16,013 nucleotides of DNA from contig NZ_MUXU01000046.1 of the NCBI RefSeq assembly GCF_002014985.1, forward strand, positions 1 through 16,013. The letters are read 5' to 3'. The position numbers and the translations under genes were made by a program. Below are positions 8,906 to 15,618 of the stretch, piece by piece (position 1 is the stretch's first letter; every line of letters begins with the position of its first letter). The notes under the pieces are model-generated. The model made no database searches, was not told the origin of the DNA, and saw nothing but the letters and a program-made list of their open reading frames with translations. This DNA is from Moraxella caviae. GTDB lineage: Bacteria > Pseudomonadota > Gammaproteobacteria > Pseudomonadales > Moraxellaceae.

Positions 8906-9034
8906 TTTATCTTCCTTTTTATTATCGGTGATTGTTGTGAATTATCGTTATCAGTGCTGAAATTGCACGACTGGATTAGTGATTTGTGGTTGAGTTTGGC
9001 AAATTTTACAAACTCGGCCAAAAAACCAAACCCA

Positions 9035-9877
9035 TCAACCATCATAACGATCAAAGCGAATGGCGTCATTGGCAATGCTTTGACTGGGTGTTCGCTGTGC
9101 CAAAAACGGTGCGGACAACGGACGCTTCACCACGATTTTACCGCCCTGTGCCAAGCAATTTTGCGCCATTTTAAAAAACTGCGCTTCATCATCAGCACTT
9201 GGCGGTGCGGCAAGTTTGTGCAAAATCTGCATATTTTTGCCCACTTTCGCCGAATAGCTTTCAGACGGAAACATCGGATCAAGATACACCACATCCGCCT
9301 TGTGTAAAGTTTGGGTAAACTCTGCGCACAGAAAATTTTGATGGCGAATTGTGATGCGTTGTAGTAGTTTGTGCCAGTTTGGATTGGCGTGCATTTTGGC
9401 GTGTTCGTGGTGCAAAAGCAGCGCCATCACAGGGTTTTGCTCCACCATCAGCACGCTTGCGCCGCTGCTTGCCAAAATCAAACCATCATGCCCAAAACCT
9501 GCCGTGCCATCAATCACGCTCATCTGCGCCGTCAATTTGCACGCCTGCAACACCAGCTCAGACTTACGCCCTGCACTGACGATGCGCTGCGTCAGCGACT
9601 GCCAATTTAGATGCGATTTGATGATGGCGTGATTATCCATCTGAATCAGCGTGGGCGCACCTTTGATTATGGCGATGATGGGCGTTTGGCTGTCATCGTT
9701 TTGGCTGTCATCGTTTTGAGAGATGCGGTCTTGATAAAAATAACTGATGTATTTATCGCTCATCTTGGCAAGCTCGGTAAACGATAAATCCAGCCCTAAG
9801 CCTTGCTCATCATTGATGGCTTGCAATGCTTGAAAAACTGGCGTGTCGTCTTTAGTGCCGATGACAAAAACCTTCAT
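9035..9877 (-). CDS. rsmJ: 16S rRNA m2G1516 methyltransferase RsmJ
   Basis: SAM-dependent methyltransferase that makes N2-methylguanosine at position 1516 of 16S rRNA. The protein has 280 residues from ATG 9877 (MKVFVIGTKDD). Family marks: GRKSELVLQA, DGTAGFGHDG (SAM-binding motif I, from Asp123), LMVEQNPVMALLL, the catalytic-type YLDPMFP (DPMFP 200-204) and the closing KRPLSAPFLA. An upstream in-frame TTG (9895) would add six residues, but it has no better ribosome site and family proteins do not need it. An in-frame 15-bp tandem duplication encodes SQNDDSQNDD at residues 53-62, in a loop between the N-terminal region and the methyltransferase core. It is 57 nt downstream of uppP on the same strand. 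Confidence 0.92.
   Translation of the reverse strand: MKVFVIGTKDDTPVFQALQAINDEQGLGLDLSFTELAKMSDKYISYFYQDRISQNDDSQNDDSQTPIIAIIKGAPTLIQMDNHAIIKSHLNWQSLTQRIVSAGRKSELVLQACKLTAQMSVIDGTAGFGHDGLILASSGASVLMVEQNPVMALLLHHEHAKMHANPNWHKLLQRITIRHQNFLCAEFTQTLHKADVVYLDPMFPSESYSAKVGKNMQILHKLAAPPSADDEAQFFKMAQNCLAQGGKIVVKRPLSAPFLAQRTPSQSIANDAIRFDRYDG
9686..9715 (-). repeat. 15-bp tandem duplication inside rsmJ
   Basis: TTGGCTGTCATCGTT occurs twice in direct succession (9686-9700 and 9701-9715), with the first bases of a third unit following. The unit length is a multiple of three, so copy-number change would add or remove five residues (SQNDD) without frameshift. Confidence 0.95.
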
Positions 9878-9934
9878 AAATACTTTACTTTTCAAAGACT
9901 TATCGTGCGCATTGGCGGATTGTTTTGCTGAGTA

Positions 9935-10777
9935 TCAGCCTTGAATTTGATAACCAAACACAAAATACGCCAGCAACACCACAACGCCAGTCGCAATGCG
10001 CAGCCACGCAAAAATCATAAAGTCCTTTTTAGAAACCCACGCCACCATCAAACGAATGCACAGCAGCGCCACCACAAACGACACCAGCGTCCCCACGCCA
10101 AGCACCGCCCAATCTTCACTCGTCTGTAGCACGTCTTTTTTGCCCAGCAAATCAAGCAGTGCTGCGCCCACAATCACAGGAATGCCCAAAAAGAACGAAA
10201 ACTCAGTCGCTGCCTTGCGTGATGTGCCAAGCCACAGCGCACCGATGATGGTCGAGCCAGAACGAGACATTCCCGGAATGAGCGCAAGACACTGGCACAA
10301 ACCAATCAACAGCGCGGTTTTTAGGCTGATATTCTCCGCTTCGGCATATTTGGCAGGCTTTGGGTTTTTCTCCACATACATGATGAGCAGCGCACCGATA
10401 ATAAGCATGGCTGCCACCACCAAAGGGTGAAACAGCGAACTGGTGATAAAATCCGCCAACAAAAAGCCCACCACCATCACAGGTAAAGTCGCCACAATCA
10501 GCGCAATGCCCAGACCGCGCGGATTTTCAAGCCCTGCTGCCTTGCCTGTCAAAAGCCCCACAAAAGCATTCCACAGCCTGCCCCAATAATCATAAATCAC
10601 CGCCAAAATCGCACCCAGCTGGATAAACACGATGAACAAATCACGCTTATTTTTCGTCCAAAAATCCAGCACATCGCCTGACAAAATCAGATAGCCTGTG
10701 CTAGAAATCGGCAAAAACTCAGCAATGCCTTCAACAATGCCCATGATGGCGGCTTTGATTAGCAGTAAAATGTCCAC
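9935..10777 (-). CDS. uppP: Undecaprenyl-diphosphate phosphatase UppP/BacA
   Basis: Integral membrane phosphatase that converts undecaprenyl diphosphate to the monophosphate lipid carrier used for peptidoglycan and other surface polymers; overproduction gives bacitracin resistance. Seen: EGIAEFLPISSTGYLIL with the conserved Glu16 and Glu20, and PGMSRSGST at 168-176 containing the conserved Ser and Arg; many hydrophobic helices. I start at GTG 10777, giving MDILLLIKAAIMG, the usual UppP N-terminus, with GAGA 6 nt upstream and 280 residues in total (E. coli 273). The frame runs open to an ATG at 10876, but that adds 33 Lys/Thr-rich residues unlike the family. Odd: the highly conserved His of SSTGH (His30 in E. 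coli) is Tyr29 here, and the preceding Thr (Thr20 in E. coli) is Ala19. Confidence 0.94.
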   Translation of the reverse strand: MDILLLIKAAIMGIVEGIAEFLPISSTGYLILSGDVLDFWTKNKRDLFIVFIQLGAILAVIYDYWGRLWNAFVGLLTGKAAGLENPRGLGIALIVATLPVMVVGFLLADFITSSLFHPLVVAAMLIIGALLIMYVEKNPKPAKYAEAENISLKTALLIGLCQCLALIPGMSRSGSTIIGALWLGTSRKAATEFSFFLGIPVIVGAALLDLLGKKDVLQTSEDWAVLGVGTLVSFVVALLCIRLMVAWVSKKDFMIFAWLRIATGVVVLLAYFVFGYQIQG

Positions 10778-10860
10778 AAATGTTCTCTTTTTTGTTATTT
10801 TGGGTGTTGGTTTTTTGGTTGTAGATTTGGGTTGGAAAATGGTTTTAGTGGCTTTGGTTT

Positions 10861-10996
10861 TTTGGCAACAAGGCAATCACAAAACTATCAAGCGATAAGC
10901 GGTTACGCTTTAGTTAATTTGGCTAATTTGGCAACAAGTTTCACAAATTAACAAGCCGATAAACTTGGCGAACTTGGCAAAATTTCACAAACAAAT
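10861..10996. repeat. Three imperfect copies of a TTGGCAA..CACAAA motif
   Basis: In the 250-bp gap between tsaB and uppP, similar stretches of about 24 bp begin at 10861, 10927 and 10973. Each has TTGGCAA followed within about 5-10 nt by TCACAAA. Single related stretches occur at 8996 and 13728. The function is unknown; the gap holds no other feature I can support. Confidence 0.45.
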
Positions 10997-11027
10997 CTCA
11001 CCAAACACGCCAAATTTTTCTTAAATT

Positions 11028-11759
11028 TTAAGACTTTTTGCCTTGTTCTGCCAAAGTTTTCCAAGCGTTATTGCGCAGATACACAGGCAGCGCATTTTCG
11101 GCAGACACACCGCCTTCACGGGCAAATTGGTACAACGCAAGGCGTGTCAAATCCGCCGCATCAGGGTGAACGTCCAGCACCTGCGCATTTTCATTGGCGA
11201 ATTTCACCAAATTTGCGCCATCGCCCACCACTACATCGGCATTTACCACACCTTGATAATCCAGCAGTCGCTCACAGGCTTCGCCATCGGCATTTGCTGT
11301 AATTTGCCCATCTTTGATGACAAACTCGCCCAAATACACCTGCTCTTGGCGCGCGTCCATCACTGCAGCGATGCGTGTGCCGTCCGCCAAATCGTGCAAA
11401 ACTCGTGCCGTATCCGCCAAAAGCGCAAGGCTGGACACGCCCACGCACGGCACACCATTGGCAACGGATAACGCCTGCACCACTGCCGTGCCAATGCGAA
11501 TGCCGCTAAACGCCCCCGGCCCACGTGTAAACGCCCAAATGCTCACATCGCTGATGGGCGCATTTGCCTGTGCCAGCACACCATCAAGCATGGGTAGCAC
11601 ATCTTCGGTTTGTCCACGTTTGCCTGCTTTGGTGGCGACTGCCAGCACTTGTGGCGCTGGATTTGCTGGGTTTATTTGATTTGCTGGCGTAGGTTTTAGC
11701 TCGGTTTGACACGCAGCGACTGAACACTGCTCAAACACCGTTTCAATGGCGACTAACAT
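11028..11759 (-). CDS. tsaB: tRNA t6A synthesis protein TsaB
   Basis: ASKHA-fold scaffold protein of the cytosolic TsaBDE complex, which with TsaC makes N6-threonylcarbamoyladenosine at A37 of ANN-reading tRNAs. It is inactive itself but needed for TsaD function. The 243-residue protein (E. coli 231) shows the N-terminal beta strand MLVAIETVFEQCSVA, the RGQTEDVLPMLDGVL helix (cf. HTQRILPM in relatives), the signature TRGPGAFSGIRIGTAVVQ and the AVMDARQEQVYLGEF strand. A Pro/Asn/Ala-rich insert (about residues 21-37, PTPANQINPANPAP) widens the N-terminal hairpin. No clear ribosome site precedes ATG 11759, and I see no promoter before it, so co-transcription from ffh (124 nt upstream) is plausible. 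Confidence 0.93.
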   Translation of the reverse strand: MLVAIETVFEQCSVAACQTELKPTPANQINPANPAPQVLAVATKAGKRGQTEDVLPMLDGVLAQANAPISDVSIWAFTRGPGAFSGIRIGTAVVQALSVANGVPCVGVSSLALLADTARVLHDLADGTRIAAVMDARQEQVYLGEFVIKDGQITANADGEACERLLDYQGVVNADVVVGDGANLVKFANENAQVLDVHPDAADLTRLALYQFAREGGVSAENALPVYLRNNAWKTLAEQGKKS

Positions 11760-11793
11760 AGTTTTGGCTTAACTTTTTGCTGTTTTGGTTGTG

Positions 11794-11853
11794 GCGGTGC
11801 TGATTGTGGTTTTGCGCTTATTAAGCCAGCTTTTAAGCCAGCTTTCGCACCGC
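11794..11853. repeat. Tandem 12-mer inside a large hairpin, ffh-tsaB gap
   Basis: TTAAGCCAGCTT is perfectly repeated in tandem (11821-11832, 11833-11844). The pair is enclosed by a perfect 7-bp inverted repeat, GCGGTGC (11794-11800) and GCACCGC (11847-11853). It could fold in the ffh-tsaB transcript; there is no T-run, so a terminator is not supported. Confidence 0.5.
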
Positions 11854-11882
11854 AATCATCACAGCTCACAACCATCAATCAA

Positions 11883-13424
11883 TTAAAAACGCTTTTTAAA
11901 CGGAAAACCGCCATTTTGTTGCATGGCTTGCATTTGGCGCTGCATTTCTTCTGCGCTCGGCATTTGGCTTGGGTCAAGTCCCATCGCCGCCATGTTTTTC
12001 TTCATCTCTTCCATGTTTGGCGCGCCATCATTGCCGCCTTTATTGCCAAACAATGGGCCGCCGCCAGACATACCTTTTGCCAAGCCCTGCACCGCTTTCA
12101 TCATCTTGCCAAGCCCATCAGGACGGCTGATCATTTTCATCATTTTCGCCATCTGTTTGTGCTGCTTAAGCAAGCGGTTCACGTCTTGGATTTGCTTGCC
12201 CGAACCTGCAGCGATACGGCGCTTACGGCTTGGGGTGATTTTATCAGGATTTTGACGCTCAAACGGTGTCATAGAATGAATGAGCGCTTCCATTTCTTTC
12301 ACCTTTTCTTCAGGCTTGGCTTCGTCCATCGCCTTTTGTAAATCCACACCGCCCATGCCCGGCATTTTGTCCAAAAATCCTGCCATACCGCCAAGATTTT
12401 TCATCTGCTGGAACTGATTGAGCAAGTCCTCAAGGTCAAATTCACCGCCTTTTTGCAGCTTTTTCGCCATGCGTTCGGCTTGCTCGCGGTCAATCTTACT
12501 CTCAACTTCTTCCACCAAAGACAGCACGTCGCCCATGCCCAAAATACGCTGGGCAATACGCTCAGGGTGGAAAAGCTCCAGTGCGTCAAGCTTCTCGCCA
12601 CGCCCCAAAAACTTAATTGGCTTGCCAGTAATCGCACGCACCGAAAGCGCCGCACCGCCACGCGCATCACCGTCCGTCTTGGTCAAAATCACGCCTGTCA
12701 AAGGTAGTGCATCATTAAACGCCTTGGCGGTGTTTGCCGCGTCTTGACCTGTCATACTGTCCACGACAAACAAGGTCTCGCTTGGGTTCACCGCTGCGGT
12801 TAATGCCTTGATTTCATTCATCATTTCTTCGTCAATCGCCAAGCGACCAGCGGTGTCAATAATAAGAATGTCTTGATATTGCAATTTAGCTTGCTCGATG
12901 GCACGGCGCGCGATGTCGATAGGATTTTCGTCCGCGCTAGACGGCATAAAGCTTGCCTTGACTTGCCCTGCCACCTGCTCAAGCTGGCGGATTGCCGCTG
13001 GGCGATACACGTCTGCCGACACCAGCATGACTTTTTTGCCTTGTTTTTCTTGTAAAAACTTAGCAAGTTTACCTGCAGTCGTGGTCTTACCAGCGCCTTG
13101 CAAGCCTGCCAGCAAATACACCACAGGCGGCTTGCCCGTCATTTCTAGCGCTTGGTTTGCCGAACCCATCATCTCAGTGAGTTCATCATAGACGATTTTT
13201 ACAAACGCCTGCCCCGGCTGCAGCTCTTTTAGCACTTCTTGACCCAGTGCTTGTTCTTTGACCTTCGCCACAAATTCACGCGCCACAGGCAATGCCACGT
13301 CCGCTTCTAAAAGCGCCATGCGCACTTCACGCAGCGTGTCTTTGATGTTATCTTCGGTCAGCTGACCTGTGCCTGCGATGTTGCGCAAGCTGCCTGACAG
13401 TCGTTCGGTTAGGGTATCAAACAT
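11883..13424 (-). CDS. ffh: Signal recognition particle GTPase Ffh
   Basis: Protein part of the bacterial SRP. It binds signal sequences of nascent inner-membrane proteins and the 4.5S RNA, and docks with FtsY. The 513-residue protein has the N domain, then the G domain with G1 GLQGAGKTT (107-115), DVYRPAA, DTAGR, TKTDGDARGG and GRGEKLDALELFHP. The Met-rich M domain carries the RNA-binding SRKRRIAAGSG helix and QHKQMAKMMKMI. I start at ATG 13424 (MFDTLTERLSGSLR, the universal Ffh start) with GGA about 8 nt upstream; the frame opens 14 codons earlier without homology. The C-terminus is about 60 residues longer than E. coli Ffh (453 residues), Gly/Met/Gln-rich, ending in basic FKKRF. It is divergent from ypjD, as in other gammaproteobacteria. 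Confidence 0.97.
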   Translation of the reverse strand: MFDTLTERLSGSLRNIAGTGQLTEDNIKDTLREVRMALLEADVALPVAREFVAKVKEQALGQEVLKELQPGQAFVKIVYDELTEMMGSANQALEMTGKPPVVYLLAGLQGAGKTTTAGKLAKFLQEKQGKKVMLVSADVYRPAAIRQLEQVAGQVKASFMPSSADENPIDIARRAIEQAKLQYQDILIIDTAGRLAIDEEMMNEIKALTAAVNPSETLFVVDSMTGQDAANTAKAFNDALPLTGVILTKTDGDARGGAALSVRAITGKPIKFLGRGEKLDALELFHPERIAQRILGMGDVLSLVEEVESKIDREQAERMAKKLQKGGEFDLEDLLNQFQQMKNLGGMAGFLDKMPGMGGVDLQKAMDEAKPEEKVKEMEALIHSMTPFERQNPDKITPSRKRRIAAGSGKQIQDVNRLLKQHKQMAKMMKMISRPDGLGKMMKAVQGLAKGMSGGGPLFGNKGGNDGAPNMEEMKKNMAAMGLDPSQMPSAEEMQRQMQAMQQNGGFPFKKRF

Positions 13425-13492
13425 AAGTTTTCCAGCGTCAATAAATGATAAATTTAATCGTTTCACCCTATAAAAAGGGGATAAATTTTGCT

Positions 13493-13521
13493 ATTATACA
13501 ATTATTTGCACCCAATTACCA
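13493..13521 (-). promoter_or_regulatory. Probable ffh promoter
   Basis: On the - strand there is a perfect TATAAT (13493-13498), with TGGTAA (13516-13521) 17 bp upstream as a weak -35. Transcription would start near 13486, about 60 nt before the ffh ATG. No other good -10 is seen in this part of the gap. Confidence 0.55.
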
Positions 13522-13648
13522 TTTGAAAACGCCAAACTTCGTGCAAGCTGGGTAAAATCATCATAAAAACTGCCAAATTTTTAGCAGCGTTTGCAATCAA
13601 GTTTCAAGCCAACGTTTTAAACTTGCCACGCCCAGCCAAGCACACCCA

Positions 13649-13735
13649 TTTACCAACCAGCCCAAAACTGCTTGGTAAAAACTATTTGGTAAAACCGCTT
13701 GGTAAAAACCGCTTAGCAAAAATCGTTTGGCAAAA
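13649..13735. repeat. Degenerate 13-14 bp tandem repeats between ffh and ypjD
   Basis: Five consecutive units of the form CYGCTTGGTAAAAA lie at 13668-13681, 13682-13694, 13695-13708, 13709-13722 and 13723-13735. The TTTACCAA at 13649-13656 is an exact inverse match to TTGGTAAA of the first unit (13672-13679), extended by CAG/CTG, so a stable hairpin can form. The 407-bp ffh/ypjD gap (13425-13831) otherwise holds the ffh promoter and, unseen by me, presumably the ypjD promoter. Confidence 0.75.
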
Positions 13736-13831
13736 TTGACAACGTGAAAATCCGTCAATTCATCAATGGAAAACTGGGCGAATTTGGCGCAAAACCTAGC
13801 AAATTTATTAAAAAATTAAAAAGAGAAAACC

Positions 13832-14635
13832 GTGCTGATTGTTTATTTGCTCACCGTGTTATTTTATCTTGGCATTGGCGTGAATGCCTATTGCAAACTC
13901 GTTAAAAAAACACCCATCAAACGCCCTGTACTGCTCGGTATGCTGATTTGCGGTGCGATTTTGCACGGTTTTTTGATTGTGCCACAAATCATCACCTTGC
14001 ACGGCTTGAATTTTAATATTTATAACACCCTAAGCCTGATTAGCCTATTTTTCTTGGTGTTTTTTATCATTTTTAGTTTATACCGTCCGATTTTAAGTCT
14101 TGGCGTGCTGGCTGCACCCACGGCATTGATTGGTGTGTCCATCGGCTATTTTGGCGATGTGTTTGGCAAGGCGCATTATCAGCCGCTGACTGAGCTAAGC
14201 ACGCTGCTGCAGGTGCATATTTTGCTGTCTTTTGCGGCGTATTGCGTGCTTTTGATGGCGGCGGTGCAAGCGATTATCCTGCGCCTACAAATCCGCGAAC
14301 TCAAGCACAAAACCATTCACCGCTTTTGGGTGAGTAAGCTGCCAAGCCTGCAAAGCATGGAAAGCCTGCTGTTTGATATGATTTTGCTGGGTTTTGTGAT
14401 TTTAAGCATTGCGCTGGGCTTGGGGCTTTTGGCGACTTATGATGTCGTTGCACAGCACGTTGCGCATAAGCTCTTATTTAGTGCGCTCAGCTGGGTGGTG
14501 TTTGGCGTGTTTATCGCTGGGCATTATCTGGCGGGCTGGCGTGGTAAACGTGCGGCAAACTTTGCGATTTATGGCTTTATCCTGCTGGCGATTGGCTTTG
14601 TGGGCAGTAAGTTTGTGCTGGAATTTTTGGTGTAA
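13832..14635 (+). CDS. ypjD: YpjD/CcsA-like inner-membrane protein
   Basis: A 267-residue protein with about eight membrane helices, of the cytochrome c assembly (CcsA/HemX) superfamily in its YpjD branch. The branch is thought to be heme- or export-related, but its role is not settled. Seen: N-terminal helix MLIVYLLTVLFYLGIGVNAY, ILHGFL with a helix-embedded His, LLQVHILLSFAAYCVLLMAA (a segment typical of the superfamily), and conserved His residues in AHKLLFSALSWVVFG and AGHYLAGWRGKRAA. Start is GTG 13832 with AGAG about 7 nt upstream. The divergent ffh neighbour matches the ypjD-ffh arrangement known from E. coli, which supports the YpjD assignment over a dedicated c-type cytochrome assembly factor. 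Its transcript runs into the repeat at 14685. Confidence 0.88.
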   Translation: MLIVYLLTVLFYLGIGVNAYCKLVKKTPIKRPVLLGMLICGAILHGFLIVPQIITLHGLNFNIYNTLSLISLFFLVFFIIFSLYRPILSLGVLAAPTALIGVSIGYFGDVFGKAHYQPLTELSTLLQVHILLSFAAYCVLLMAAVQAIILRLQIRELKHKTIHRFWVSKLPSLQSMESLLFDMILLGFVILSIALGLGLLATYDVVAQHVAHKLLFSALSWVVFGVFIAGHYLAGWRGKRAANFAIYGFILLAIGFVGSKFVLEFLV

Positions 14636-14684
14636 ATTAGAAATTGATTTCGTGAAAAACTGTAAGTTGGGTTCGTGATAATCC

Positions 14685-14828
14685 GTAAGTTGGGTTGAGC
14701 TTGCGAAAACCCAACATTCCAAACGATAAACCCCAAAAAAACCGTTCGTGGTGAGCCTGTCGAACCATGAGCGGTTTTTTAAGCTCAAGCCTTTACCAGT
14801 TCAACCCTTCGACAAGCTCAGGGCGAAC
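14685..14828. repeat. Composite palindromic dispersed repeat, copy 2
   Basis: Same family as 7208-7408. It opens with GTAAGTTGGGT (14685) and an element ending ATTCCAAACGATAAACC (14716-14732; copy 1 has one base difference at 7234-7250). Arm 1 (14744-14766) is enclosed by AAAAAACCG (14736-14744) and CGGTTTTTT (14772-14780). The imperfect inverted arm 2 is at 14806-14828. The copy lacks the second flanking direct repeat seen in copy 1. It could act as a terminator after ypjD because of the T-run at 14775-14780. Confidence 0.85.
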
Positions 14829-14855
14829 GAAAAAAAATCACACCCCATCAAAAAC

Positions 14856-14879
14856 AAAACCCATCGTGTGATGGGTTTT
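14856..14879. terminator. Hairpin terminator after the Sel1 gene
   Basis: A perfect 10-bp inverted repeat (AAAACCCATC at 14856-14865, GATGGGTTTT at 14870-14879) with a 4-nt loop lies 19 nt beyond the Sel1 gene stop on the - strand. T-rich sequence follows on that strand, so it fits an intrinsic terminator. Confidence 0.8.
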
Positions 14880-14897
14880 ATCATATATAAAGACGTA

Positions 14898-15579
14898 TCA
14901 ATACCCACGCTGATTGAGCTTACGATATTCATCACAGCCACCTTGATAACCATTATCACAGGCTTTACCAAGCCACTCTTTGGCGGCGTGATAATCTTGG
15001 CGTACGCCTTGACCATTATAGTACAAAGTACCCAAATTAAATTGCGCCTGCGCAAAATTTTGCGCCGCGGCTTTTAAATACCATTCACGCGCTTTGGCAT
15101 AGTCTTGGCGTACGCCTTCGCCTTCAACATACATCAAACCAAGATTATTTTGCGCATCCGCATAGTCTTGATTGGCGGCTTTGGTGTACCATTCTACGGC
15201 TTTTTTATAATCTTGGCGTACGCCTTTGCCTTCAGCATACATCAAACCAAGATTATATTGCGCACCTGCATAACCTTGATTGGCGGCTTTGGTGTACCAT
15301 TCTGCAGCTTTGGCATAGTCTTGGCGCACGCCTTTGCCTTCAGCATACAGCACGCCAAGATTATTTTGCGCCTCTGCATAGCCTTGATTGGCGGCTTTGG
15401 TGTACCATTCATGCGCTTTAATATAGTCTTGGTGTACGCCTTGACCTTGATCATACATGATACCAAGATTATACTGCGCACCCGCATCACCTTGATTGGC
15501 GGCTTTGGTGTACCATTCTACAGCTTTGGTGTAATCTTGGCGTACGCCTTCGCCATTGTAATACATGATACCAAGATTA
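14898..15579 (-). pseudogene. Sel1-repeat protein gene, 5' part cut off by an IS
   Basis: The visible 3' portion encodes about six Sel1-like (TPR-related) repeats of 36 residues, of the form AQYNLGLMYAEGKGVRQDY followed by KKAVEWYTKAANQGYAD. The last unit diverges and ends in a short Cys-containing tail (GKACDNGYQGGCDEYRKLNQRGY). Sel1 repeats form helical solenoids for protein-protein contacts, and many such bacterial proteins are secreted or periplasmic. The reading frame enters the insertion sequence at 15580 after the Asn of an NLG motif and hits a stop at 15606-15608. No signal peptide or N-terminal unit is present. An ATG at 15566 inside a repeat could in principle still start a truncated protein. 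The 5' part should lie beyond the far end of the IS, outside the window. Confidence 0.88.
14930..15579. repeat. 108-bp tandem repeat array coding Sel1 units
   Basis: Near-identical DNA units of 108 bp (36 codons) recur. The stretch TTGATTGGCGGCTTTGGTGT appears at about 15168, 15276, 15384 and 15492, exactly one unit apart. The high identity between units points to recent duplication or gene conversion. Confidence 0.9.
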
Positions 15580-15603
15580 GGGGCTGTACTAGAATAACAA
15601 CCA

Positions 15604-15612
15604 TGTTATACT
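15604..15612 (+). promoter_or_regulatory. Extended -10 promoter of the transposase
   Basis: TG (15604-15605), one base, then TATACT (15607-15612) form a perfect extended -10 with no good -35. The transposase ATG (15619) starts 7 nt after the -10. The -10 lies within the inverted repeat ACTAGAATAAC (15588-15598) / GTTATACTAGT (15605-15615), one mismatch. Confidence 0.6.
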
Positions 15613-15618
15613 AGTTTT

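Noticed and set aside
10778..10876. ATG at 10876 as uppP start
   Set aside because: It would add a Lys/Thr-rich leader unlike UppP; GTG 10777 gives the typical start and has a ribosome site.
11020..11032. CTTAAATTTTAAG palindrome at the tsaB stop as a terminator
   Set aside because: The stem is all A/T except the end pairs, and the - strand continues with A rather than T; it is better seen as AT-rich chance.
13425..13466. ATG at 13466 as ffh start
   Set aside because: The family start MFDTLTERLS at 13424 has its own ribosome site.
14748..15077. Open frame starting MVSLSNHERFF and containing FDKLRANE
   Set aside because: These peptides are the translation of the palindromic repeat arms, and the rest is antisense to the Sel1 gene.
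15105..15614. Long + strand open frame of 169 codons with a repeated IILR..LIGGFGVPF pattern
   Set aside because: It is the antisense shadow of the 108-bp Sel1 repeats. The periodicity keeps it stop-free, and it has no ribosome site or family resemblance.
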